Source: Candidatus Skiveiella danica
GTDB taxonomy: Bacteria > Pseudomonadota > Gammaproteobacteria > Burkholderiales > Burkholderiaceae_C
Reading direction: 5' to 3'
Assembly: GCA_016721925.1 (NCBI GenBank)
Contig: JADKHE010000004.1
Coordinates: 1 to 64,000, forward strand
DNA: 64,000 nt
Part shown: one piece after another, positions 1 to 8,742 of the stretch
Position numbering within the stretch: position 1 is the stretch's first letter
Layout of the letters: each line of letters begins with the position of its first letter
Translations under genes and position numbers: made by a program
The notes under the pieces: generated by a model
Told to the model about the DNA's origin: nothing
Database searches by the model: none
What the model saw: the letters and a program-made list of their open reading frames with translations, nothing else

Positions 1-74
1 GCGGAATCAAAAGCCGCGCCGCTGTCGAGTACGAGTTTAATAATATTTACTAATTTGACAAACATGAATTTATG

Positions 75-1435
75 TCAGATATTTTTATATTTTGACAATA
101 TTTTCGGAAGGAAAAACAAAAGCGGAATCAGCACGCATAAGGAGTACGATAAAACAGTGGCCCAAATGACACCGGGTAGGCCGAACTCGCCAAGCATCAG
201 GAGCTTCATCGGCACGGACACGACCAGCAGAAGGCCGGCCAGTTTCAATTGGAAACCCACGACGTTGCCACCGTTCAGCAACATGGAGATCGTGTTGCCA
301 CAAGCCTCGCAGATCTTCCACACGCCAAATCCGATCAGGAGCGTGAGAGACGGGTCGACAGTGGCCCCAACCCACAGATCCAATATAAACCCCGCTGCGA
401 ACGATTGCAATGGCAGACAGCGTGGAAAATCCAAAAAGCCAAGATCATTGATTTTTCAGCTTTTCGAACCCACGCGCCGTCACCTCGACCAATGGCCTCT
501 GCCGAGGCCGGCCAAAGCGGCATTAACACCATGCCGAGTGCCATTGGGATCATGTTGAAAAGTTTTTCTGGCACTGCATAATGCCCCACCGCCTCTGCAC
601 CTAGCATTTTGGCAATAATAATATTGTCGGACGCGAACGCGACCGACGCAGTGATCTGGAGGATGAAAAACAACAAGCCCGTTTTCACGATTTTCCTGGT
701 GGCTGCAGGGGTCACGAGCAGGAATCTCGGCTTGAGGTCTTTTCTGGAAAACAAAAAGAAAACCAGCCCATTGAGAATAGCCACCAGCAGCGGCACACCC
801 ACCAAGGCGCCCACCAGCCAGGGAAGCCCTAGTTGCAGCTGAATGAATAGGATGATGGCGATGAGCGTCAATAGACCGGCGGCAATTTGCCACAGGTTGC
901 TTTGAAACCCCAGCAGCCCCAACTGCACGCGCTGGATGATGCTGGTGGATATGTTCAACGCAAAGATGATGACAAACACTCCAACGGCGGTGCCAATCTC
1001 CTCGATCGCGACCGGGTTTTTCAGGTTAAACAGCTTTTCCCATAAAAAAAGGGATACACCACCTGGAAGACTAGAATGATTAACGGAGATAGCGCCCAGT
1101 ACCACATAGGCACTGGATATAGCGCCGCATCGCGTCGCGGGTCATCCTTGCCATTGGCTTCAGCGGATGGCATTTAACAGGCCATTGCCAATGCCGAAAT
1201 CGGCAAAACTCAAGACGACGACAATCGAGTTAATGGTCATCCAAAGACCAAATCGCTCAGGTCAGGTAGTGCATCGTAAGCGGGATGGAGATGAGCTGGT
1301 CCAGGACAACAACTTTGAAAGGGCTGCTGAGGCGGCCGTCAGGTCATCTTCCGATGACGTTCGTCGGCGCGTCCTTGCTCGAATTGGTGTCAAACGGTCG
1401 AGCCGAAAGTAATTGAGCAAACGCAACAGATTCAT
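75..1435 (-). pseudogene. Wzx-type polysaccharide flippase, multiply frameshifted
   Basis: Remnant of a polytopic oligosaccharide flippase (MATE/Wzx superfamily) that would move lipid-linked glycan units across the inner membrane. Family-like segments occur in shifting frames: LISIPLTMHYL, then RFGLWMTINSIVVVLSFADFGIGNGLLNAI, then EANGKDD, then a long hydrophobic stretch from about 1035 down to 435, and a last membrane-rich frame ending at the stop at 75-77. Joined, they give about 450 residues, normal for the family. I place breaks near 1330, 1258, 1177, 1035 and 435. The chosen start is the ATG at 1435, just before a basic, leucine-rich N-terminus. It is the last gene of the minus-strand glycan island. 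The family is well supported, but whether the breaks are biological or sequencing errors cannot be told from the sequence. Confidence 0.75.
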
Positions 1436-1561
1436 CGATGTAAAGAGATGACAAACTGTGGGACCGCAACGAACGAATAGTCCCAGGCTTGGATCAGGTG
1501 CTGTCGCTGCTAACTTCATCGAGGCTCAATCTGTTGGTCGCAAGAACCGCCCGACGCCCGA

Positions 1562-2336
1562 TCAACCTGACAAACGCCGTCTCCATGTAGTCGGACTAGC
1601 GAGGCGGGAAGGAATATCCCAGAAAAGAACGCGGAAAATGCGTCGAACGTAAACGGGATGCACAATCAACACGCGCAACTCTTCCAAATAGAAAAGGATC
1701 CAACGCCGAGACGAAACGCCTTCAGGTTCATATCGCACCAAATTAGAATCAATGAACAAGATCCCCTTACTGCCAAATCGTTCGCCAAAGCGAGCTAACC
1801 AATCGAGATCCATTCGGATCATATAAGGTATCAAAGCCCAACTGAATTGAAAGACTTTTGCCGAAAAAAAAAAAAAAATGGATGCTTGATGCGAAGATAA
1901 AGATTGTCATCAAGGTCGGGTTGAAACCGGAACCCTGCCTCCTCTCAACGAACTAAGCGAAACCGCCAATAATTTGTACAGTGGGGTTACTACTCGATTG
2001 GATGGCTTCATGCAGCGTCTTAAGCGTCGACTCATCATGCAACTCGTCACCGCCGTTCAGGAACATAACCCAAGCAGCGCTAGACGCGTCCAAGCCAGCA
2101 TTAAATGCTCCTGAAATGCCATTTCGCGGATCGGAGCGTTCGATTAGGCTTGTGATGCCGAACTCGTCCAAATCGAGATCAAGTGATGTTCCGCAGCGCA
2201 CTACCACCACTTCGAAGGGCTGGACGATCTGAAGCGAAATAGACTTCAAGGTCAGCGCTAGACCGGCAGCATCATCTCGCGAGATGGTGATGATGGTCAA
2301 ATCCGCTTGGTTAGTTCTTTGCTCACTATTTACCAT
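1562..2336 (-). pseudogene. Family 2 glycosyltransferase (WcaE-like), frameshifted
   Basis: The N-terminal half is a clear GT-A family 2 fold. TIITISRDD is followed by a helix-rich Rossmann-like region and by MFLNGGDELHD, which occupies the place of the donor-binding aspartates. The frame closes at a TAG near 1946-1948. Sequence continuing the protein (EEAGFRFQPDLDDNLYLRIKHP) lies in another frame, and a third frame from about 1834 to 1562 supplies the C-terminus. A run of 14-15 adenines at about 1865-1879 sits inside the gene and is an obvious slippage or miscall site. The likely start is the ATG at 2336, since the 20 residues upstream look unrelated. The acceptor sugar cannot be inferred. 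It lies between the methyltransferase and the flippase of the glycan island. Confidence 0.7.
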
Positions 2337-2501
2337 ATACCGTCTTCGCGTGCCTCTAAAGCAAAATTGTCTAAGAGGCAACAAATTTACCTCCAATCAT
2401 GGCTCAAGCGCAATGTTCATCATGTGGCTAGGGAATTTAAGCGCACGCCTTAGAAATGCCCAGTGCGAGCAAATTGCATTATTTGCGATGATGGTCGTAG
2501 T

Positions 2502-3399
2502 TTAGGATGGACATTTTCTAACCAACAATCCTATAGAGGTCGTTTGTACTGCATTGCTTAATTTCAGGTGAGGGTCATCGAGTAAGGCGCAGCATCAACA
2601 TAGTGATCAATTGGATCAAGGCCTTGTTAAAGTTGTATCTGATATCATGCCCATTTTTTCTTAGTTTCTTCCCTAAGTCCAAAAAATCCCGCATCCTAAA
2701 GATCACTGTGCCGCCGACCTTCGCAGTTCGCTCGTTAGAAAAGCAGTTGTACTCAGTCGTGTGTATGGCCAGGCCGCCCGGTTTGAGGCAGTTTAAGGAG
2801 TTTTCGACAAATACCAAACCGGCCTCAATGGAGCCCAAGTGCTCGAAGGCACACGAAGACCAACAGAAATCAAAATCTCGAAAAGATTCGGAGATATTAT
2901 TCATGTCCTCAAACTCAAAGCGGACCAATCTGCTAAATGAATCCATGGGACATATGCCTCGAGCATTTAAGTCGGCCAAGGTATGAGCGTGCTGGTTCGT
3001 CTCGACCCATCCTTTTGTGGCAGCTGTTGCCGTATCGAGGTCAGTGGCCAGTACTTCGACACCGTACTTTGCCATCACTGCCGGAAGAGGCTCTTTCCCA
3101 ACGCCAAAGCCCAGGCCCCGTCGGGATGGCGACAATAGATCATGTCTTTTCAGAATCTGCAAAATATACACAAACTTCCACAACTTCCGATGCTTCCGAA
3201 ATGGTTCTTGCATCTCAGACACCCAAAATCTGAACTCCTCCTCCTTGAACTGATTGGCTGTGCAGAGTTGTGAAACAGGATTTCTTAAGCTTGGTTCGAA
3301 CTTGTCATCAGCAAAATCGCTGCACTCGGGCGGTATTTTTTGGTATGTATTTACTCGGAGGAAACGCCATGTCATATATCCGACGAGCGATAAACTCAA
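2502..3399 (-). pseudogene. Class I SAM-dependent methyltransferase, 3' end frameshifted
   Basis: About 274 residues are readable in one frame, with a canonical SAM-binding motif I (GLGFGVGKEPL, roughly residues 95-106), an acidic residue at the end of strand 2 (VLATDLD), and a later FCWSSCAFEHLG segment typical of class I methyltransferases acting on small molecules or glycans. The final ~45 residues are displaced. After about 2625 the protein continues in a second frame (GLDPIDHYVDAAPYS) and then a third (DDPHLKLSNAV, ending at the stop at 2502-2504). This implies two single-base shifts close to the end. By context it may methylate a sugar in the surface glycan, but this is inference. Confidence 0.7.
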
Positions 3400-3432
3400 G
3401 TTTTGAAAGAGACAAGTCCATTTTTTCTACTT

Positions 3433-4702
3433 TCAATTAGGTGAGTCGAAAAGATAGTCGATTCTCTGGATGAGCTGCACTGCACTGTCCCGCCAAGAAA
3501 GGCGGCATACAAATGCTTTCCGATCTATATTGTTCTTCTTCCGTAAATTTCACAAGTAAATTGACAAGTTCTTCCTGCGAGTTCTCCTTGTAGAAAATGA
3601 CACCTTCGTCAGCCAATTCCAGAAAAGACGGAAGATCATTGGCGATCACTGTGCAACCTCGTGTGCGGGCCTCCACCAGTGGCAATCCAAATCCCTCAGC
3701 CAAGGAAGGGAGAATCAAGGCTCGGCAGTGCGAATAGACGTATTCAAGTTCTTGATCGGCGCCATCAAACACGGTAAGCAGGCGCTTGCCTTGTTCAGGA
3801 TGGTGTTTCAGGCGCTGCAGGAGGGTGTGGCAATCCGGGTTCGGGCGCCCCAGTATCACCAGCCGGATGCTGTGCCCTTGCGCCCAAAGTTGTTCAAACA
3901 CGGTCAGCAACATGCCAGTTTTTTCTCGGTTCGATCGTTCCCACAGAGGCGAAACATGGAGCTTCAGATTCTGTAAATCTGGTGATCTGCCTTCGGGTCG
4001 ATTTCCCAAACGGCTTGCGAGCGAGATCGCATCCCAGCCGGAAATGGTCTGTCGGAGGCAACACAATCCTATTCTTGTCGGCATAGGCCCGCAGGTCGGT
4101 CTCCGCAGCCTTCGAATTGCAAATGATGGCATCGCTGTTGGCCAGCATCTGGCGAAGCCATATTTCGAAAATCTTCGTCGTGAGTGCAGATGAGTACTCT
4201 GGTTGTGTAACGGGGATCAGGTCATGGACAAGAATCGCTGTTTTTGCTCCCTGCTCGCGTGCCAGTCGCGCCGCTTTCCATGCATTGCAACTCCACGATG
4301 CGTCGCAGAGCAAGAGCAGATCACCCTTTGCAAATGAATGTGATTTGGCGTCTGCGGTCAGGGCGTCAAAGGTCAAGCGCTCTGAACTCGCCACGTCCAG
4401 TAGAGCAAGGGCACGGGACCCATGAAAATGCCATTCTGCGTGCAAAACTCCCGCTGATCCCAGCGCAGCAGCGCGCGGCTAGGCTGTCGCGGACTTCAGG
4501 AGACCTGGTGCTGGATTTTGGCTCGGCAGTCTCAACCAGCCTGTATCCACCGCTGTGATACGCAACGCATTGCAGTGGCAGTTGTGGGGCAGAATTTCTT
4601 GAAGTTCTTCCTGCAGGCGCCGCACCGTGCGGGTGATTCCTACATTGCCAACTTGGGTACGAGTGAAGGTGGTGTCGAAAACACGCGCTTAATTGGTCTC
4701 AA
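3433..4702 (-). pseudogene. Family 4 (GT-B) glycosyltransferase, broken by stop and frameshifts
   Basis: The N-terminus reads VFDTTFTRTQVGNVGITRTV, the usual first strand and glycine-rich loop of GT4 enzymes. It is preceded by a probable TTG start at 4702 and a one-base shift in a T run. An in-frame TAG lies at 4479-4481. The frame then runs through VHDLIPVTQPE and ASVGTIEPRKN, shifts near 3925, and continues through the C-terminal Rossmann domain with LVILGRPNPD and the nucleotide-sugar motif EGFGLPLVE. A last shift near 3505 is needed to reach the stop at 3433-3435. The joined length is about 410 residues, normal for the family. The donor sugar is unknown. Confidence 0.72.
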
Positions 4703-4905
4703 ATCTCCCGCTCCCACGGTAGGCCAGCGCGGCCCTGAAGCCATTGCAGTCAACACGAAAGCCCTGCGTCATGATTTCGGCAACTGACGCGATGCGTTGC
4801 GGGTTCAGTGCCCGCTCGTATTTAGGTAGATTTCCCTGTACGGGTGACGATCAACATCGAGTCACTGGCAACGTAGGGTCGTAAATAACCAGCGGGATGC
4901 CATCC
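4689..4905 (-). other. Unrecognised coding remnant
   Basis: Between the GT-C-like gene and the GT4 gene one minus-strand frame reads about 70 residues, from DGIPLVIYDPTLPV through ALNPQRIASVAEIM to a stop at 4689-4691 that overlaps the probable start of the GT4 gene. It contains one in-frame TGA. The opening IYDPTLPV faintly recalls the C-terminal domain of nucleotide-sugar dehydrogenases, but the rest does not fit that family convincingly. The abrupt lack of an N-terminal part suggests the 3' end of a deleted gene. No function is assigned. Confidence 0.3.
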
Positions 4906-4992
4906 CGTTACCGCTCCTTGGTTGAAGCGGGGGCACAAGCCCTCCATTCTCTCGAATGCCGTTTTGCGATTCCCTCCTCGATGCTAGGCCGT

Positions 4993-6571
4993 TCAGTCGG
5001 AGGGAAAATTAACAGGAAAATTCAGAGAGCATATCCAGAAGCCAGCCTTATGGAGAAGGTCATCTTTGTCTTCTTCTGGCACGTTCTTCGCAATCAAGGT
5101 GATGTTCCGCAGGCTAGTAGAAGCAAGAAATTTGCAGTCTGTCGGCGCTTTTCAGGGCCATGTGGTGCGGGCGAAGTGCGTTATTTATGCTGGCCACTGC
5201 GGTTGGCGTTGGTTGATTTGTACCTGTTAGAACCTCTCTAGGCTGTGTACGGTGGAACAACTCCCAGGGTCTCGCCTCCTCCAGCATCTTTCTGACCGGA
5301 CGATAGGCCGGATTTTCAAGGTCCAGACCACCGATTCCAGAAATGTTGATCCAGCGAGATGAGTCAGGGAATAATGGTGCAACCAGTGACATTGACATCC
5401 CGGCGATCGTGACGTAGGTTGCCGAGGAATCGAGGGTGTCGGGGTCAATATCCACTGAGAAGTAAGGTGCCTCTATCCAGGATCCATGACCACGAGTCGA
5501 ATGGGCGCCGGGGTTGTTCGCCATGCGAGTGCAACGGCCTGAATCGAGAAAACGATGAGCGCCATGGCCCCCTTCATTCCCTTGGTCACTGGCAGCCTGC
5601 AAATCAGACCGATACAGACAGGGCCAATCAGCAACAGCACGGGCATGAAGTAGCGCCCATTTCCTGTAGTCATCAACCACGGAACGAAAGCCGCGAATAT
5701 CAGTAAAAAAAGCGCCCACAGCAACTTCCCTTCAGTGGGTGCTGTTGCTTGCTTGCCGTGGCGCTGAAAGAAAAATGTGATAACTGAAACAAGGGAAAGG
5801 GTATATCGGATTGCCAAAGGCGATCCAGAGATGGTAGCCCCAATAGAGAAACACACCAGAAAACCAATCGCTGTAGCAACACTATTCAGTACAAACCACT
5901 TCGGGCGATCTATGAGCGGACTCTTAAATAGTAAAAAGAGAAAAGGAAGAAGGATGACAAGTGGTCCGTTACTGAACTTGCATGCTACGCCGAGCCCAGC
6001 CAAGAGGCCGGCATATATGCTGGTTTTTGTCGCGGACGTCATGTCTAGAGCCATCGCTTGCAGAATCAGCGCTACAGCCCAAACAACCGGCGCTGCGGCA
6101 AGAAGGTCGTTCCCCGTGGCTTCAAGTGTCTTTAATGGCACGGCACTCATGAAGGCGAGCATGACGGCAATGCTTCGTAGCAGAACGCCAAGAAGCCCGT
6201 GTTCTTTAATGAGCAGACGGGAAATCATCCAGACCGGTGGAACCACAACAAGATGCAGTGTCGAAAGCACGATCCCGGCTGGCACGCCCCTGAATCCGGT
6301 GGCAGCGAGCTTGTAGACTGGCCAGTAAAGGTATGGGAACTGGTAGGCTTGGCTGCCTGTTGCCATGTAGTCTTTGTCAAACCGCATGTGCTCAGCCACC
6401 CAGCCCAGATAAATATGATGATTGAGCGTGTCCCAACTCATTCCAAGATGGCCAAAGCGCAATCGGAATGGAAATAAATACTAGCCACATCAGGAAAAGG
6501 ATGAACACCAATTCCAAGCGCACTGACAAATTTGAAGAGTTCACAGAAAACCGTATATTTTGACTTGTCAT
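4993..6571 (-). pseudogene. Polytopic GT-C-like membrane glycosyltransferase, frameshifted
   Basis: A membrane protein of about 520 residues with roughly ten hydrophobic segments. An N-terminal membrane helix (VFILFLMWLVFISIP) is followed after a frameshift near 6460 by SWDTLNHHIYLGW, an acidic first-loop motif of the type seen in GT-C glycosyltransferases using polyprenyl-phosphate sugars. Further shifts are needed near 5480 (after the last membrane helix, where a periplasmic tail begins) and near 5110. The stop is at 4993-4995. The ATG at 6571 overlaps the stop of the upstream glycosyltransferase in an ATGA, so the two were translationally coupled. An upstream polyprenyl-phosphate glycosyltransferase would plausibly supply its donor. 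The GT-C assignment is inference from topology and the loop motif. Confidence 0.55.
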
Positions 6572-7714
6572 TTGTGTCGTGAGGTTTTCCAGGCAAGCTG
6601 CAACGCGCCTGCGAGCAAGGCGCCGGCACTCGCTTGCAGCCCGATGACCAGCAGTGTGACTGCGGGAATCACCGATCGCATTGTGGATTGAGGATCAAGT
6701 GCGCCGAACCCTCTGCCTGCCAATACTTTACCGGGGAGATGGACCAAACCAAGCCAGTTAAAAGCAACGCGCCAATAATCAATCCGAACTCAATGCTCGT
6801 ATGCTGCTTGGCTCTGAATACCCACAAGGGTTCGGGCACGATTTCCGCAATTACCGCAATCCATTTCCAATATTGCAATTGAATCAATTGAGAGCCGATA
6901 ATGACCCCTGCGCTGAAGTACATCATGGAGTGCACATCCAGCCCGATTGCTCCAATTACTTGAGGGCCGCGCAAGTATCCCCAGGCCGAGGACGCCGATA
7001 CCGGTAAGCAAGACGCCCGGTATCAGAAACAGCCAACGGGCGTGAACAGGAGCATGAACAAGAGGTGTCGCCAGCCGTCACGCCAAGTGCGTAGATGAGG
7101 TGGGCGGTTTCGCCCGTCAGGCCGCAGGGTGGTCGGGACTTCATGGATGGTGTATCCGGCAAGCGCCGCTTTGCCACCATCTCGGTGGCGAATTCCATGC
7201 CCGGACTCACCAAGCCCAACCGCAAGACGGCGTCCCGGGAAAACCCACGCAGACCGCAATGAAAGTCTCCGATTTTTGCATGAAAAAAAGTACGGCCGAG
7301 CCAGCTTAGTACTGGATTTCCCAGGTAGCGGTGAAGGGGTGGCATCGCGCGGGGCGCGATCCCACCCTTGAAACGGTTGCCCATGACGAGATCTGCGCCG
7401 CTACGAAGAGCGAGGACAAAATTGTCGAGCTGACTGAAGTCATAGCTCTCGTCAGCGTCTCCCATGATGACGAATTTTCCTTGGGCTGCATGGATGCCCG
7501 CGTTCAGTGCTGCACCGTACCCTCTTTGGGAAACGTGGATCACCCTTGCACCGTTTTCTGACGCTATTTCTCTGGATCGATCGGACGATCCGTTGTCGCT
7601 GACCAGGATTTCCGCCACGATACCTGTTCGGTCAAGAAAGGCTTGTGCCTTGCGAATGCAGCTAGAAAGTGTGCGCTCCTCGTTGAGGCACGGCATTAGG
7701 ATGGTAAGTTCCAT
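6568..7714 (-). pseudogene. Polyprenyl-phosphate glycosyltransferase-like GT2 with C-terminal membrane helices, frameshifted
   Basis: The N-terminal ~190 residues form a typical dolichol-phosphate-sugar-synthase-like GT2 domain: MELTILMPCLNEE, VSDNGSSDRS, and the metal-binding DADESYDF. The protein then continues in other frames: KAALAGYTIHEVPTTLRPDG from about 7170, ARWLFLIPGVLLTGIGVLG from about 7025, VIGAIGLDVHSMMYFSAG from about 6965, and a last segment from about 6675 ending in TSRHK at 6568. Four membrane helices are predicted in the C-terminal part, and the joined length is about 380 residues. Such enzymes usually transfer a sugar to undecaprenyl phosphate. The gene begins only nine bases beyond the pilin-gene terminator. 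At least four single-base breaks make the present reading non-functional. Confidence 0.7.
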
Positions 7715-7722
7715 GCAAAAAG

Positions 7723-7749
7723 AAAAGCGGCCGTAGCCGCTTTTTGTGA
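7723..7749 (-). terminator. Rho-independent terminator of the pilin locus
   Basis: A nine-base-pair perfect stem (AAAAGCGGC paired with GCCGCTTTT, loop of four) at 7723-7744. In the minus direction it is followed by a T-rich run, 19 bases after the pilin-type stop codon. It lies directly before the next gene's ATG at 7714. The T tract on the plus side could let it act in both directions. Confidence 0.8.
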
Positions 7750-7762
7750 TCGGATTTTGATA

Positions 7763-7896
7763 TTAACGGCAGGAGCCAGGCATTAGCTTCGATGGTTGCC
7801 CTGTACAGGTAGGGCCACGGCAGCCAGGATACCAATGATCGCAACCACGATCATCAATTCGATAAGGGTGAAACCTTGTTGTACAGAACGCTTCAT
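7763..7896 (-). pseudogene. pilA: Type IV pilin gene with its middle deleted
   Basis: The ATG at 7896 follows an AAGGAG Shine-Dalgarno. The peptide opens with a basic leader and a prepilin-peptidase site (QQG cut before FTLIELM), then the hydrophobic helix IVVAIIGILAAVALP, all canonical for major pilins. Directly after this point another frame reads TCTGQPSKLMPGSCR and a stop at 7763. This matches the two-cysteine C-terminal loop of type IV pilins. About 100 residues of globular domain are missing. The junction (ccctacc joined to acctgtaca) is compatible with deletion through an ACC microhomology. As written, the start frame ends after 38 codons with VQGNHRS. Promoter, ribosome site and terminator are intact. 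It may be a deletion or an assembly collapse. Confidence 0.8.
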
Positions 7897-7939
7897 GGTG
7901 AACTCCTTGAGTGAAAAAATGAGATGGCGGATACTTTGC

Positions 7940-7955
7940 AGCACTTTGCGTGCCA
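7940..7955 (-). promoter_or_regulatory. Sigma-54 (-24/-12) promoter of the pilin gene
   Basis: On the minus strand the sequence TGGCACGCAAAGTGCT has GG and GC elements exactly twelve bases apart and matches the RpoN consensus except for one T in TTGC. The predicted start of transcription lies about 33 bases before the pilin ATG. Major pilin genes are typically RpoN/PilR dependent, which fits. Confidence 0.75.
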
Positions 7956-8085
7956 ATATGCTTTACCGGAAAACGGTTGCAAAACGCTACTTCTGAATAC
8001 GGAAACAGGCACTATCAACTCCAGCAGACAACAATACTACGGCCTTCGGGTTTGTTCTGACAATATTTGTCAGCAAGAAGGGCGC

Positions 8086-8628
8086 TTATCCGGACACTTG
8101 CCCCAACGGCAAGGCGCTGCTGGCCTTGACCTCGCCCAGCGAGAAACTGGTGTGCAAGTCCTTGACGTTGGGCAAGTTGATCAACACCTCGCGGGCGAAC
8201 TGGCTGAAGCTGTTGAGGTCGCGGCTGACCACTTGCAGCTCAAAGGTCCCGGTGCCGCTGATGTAGTGGCAGGAGATCACTTCCGGAATCGCCCGGATGG
8301 CCTCTTCGAGTTGCCGGGTGACGTCGCCGTTGTTGCGGTCGGCGTCCAGCCGCACGAAGGCCAGCACGCCCAGGCCGATCTTGTGGCGGTCGATCTCGGC
8401 GCGGTAGCCCTTGATGTAGCCGCCTTCCTCCAGCGCCCGCACGCGCCGCCAGCAGGGCGCGGCCGACAGCCCCACGCGCGTGCTGAGTTCGGCGTTGGTC
8501 AGGCGGCCGTCGGCCTGCAATTCGCGCAGGATGGCGATGTCAAATTTGTCGAGCGTTTCCAAAACAGGGTGTTTTGAGCAAGAATCTTGCGCATGGTAGT
8601 TGAAACCGGGCATAAAAAGCAAAGACAT
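8086..8628 (-). CDS. Lrp/AsnC family transcriptional regulator
   Basis: The N-terminal winged helix-turn-helix is evident in LDKFDIAILRELQADGRLTNAELSTRVGLSAAPCWRRV. It is followed by the ligand-binding RAM domain with VISCHYISGTGTFELQVV and a conserved-looking C-terminus. Such proteins form octamers that bind amino acids and regulate nearby genes. It is divergent from the indolepyruvate:ferredoxin oxidoreductase gene, 114 bases away, so control of aromatic or branched-chain amino-acid degradation is plausible. The ATG at 8628 would add 22 atypical residues. The family usually starts just before LDKFD, so a TTG at 8562 (158 residues) is a real alternative, though it has no clear ribosome site. 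Confidence 0.9.
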   Translation of the reverse strand: MSLLFMPGFNYHAQDSCSKHPVLETLDKFDIAILRELQADGRLTNAELSTRVGLSAAPCWRRVRALEEGGYIKGYRAEIDRHKIGLGVLAFVRLDADRNNGDVTRQLEEAIRAIPEVISCHYISGTGTFELQVVSRDLNSFSQFAREVLINLPNVKDLHTSFSLGEVKASSALPLGQVSG

Positions 8629-8742
8629 ATCTGCGCGCGCCCCCTACACTTTGCAGTCCTTTAGAGCCTGCGCCCTACCCGGGCCGCAGGCGACTTACCG
8701 GCCCACAAGGCCGCCCGCCACACACGCCCGGAGACCGCACCC

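Noticed and set aside
1167..1652. Short plus-strand open frames in the glycan island
   Set aside because: They lie opposite recognisable flippase segments, lack ribosome sites and have no family features.
7763..7896. Treating the 38-codon pilin ORF as a normal functional gene
   Set aside because: The C-terminal pilin loop is present out of frame directly behind it, which marks it as a deleted pilA and not a natural small gene.
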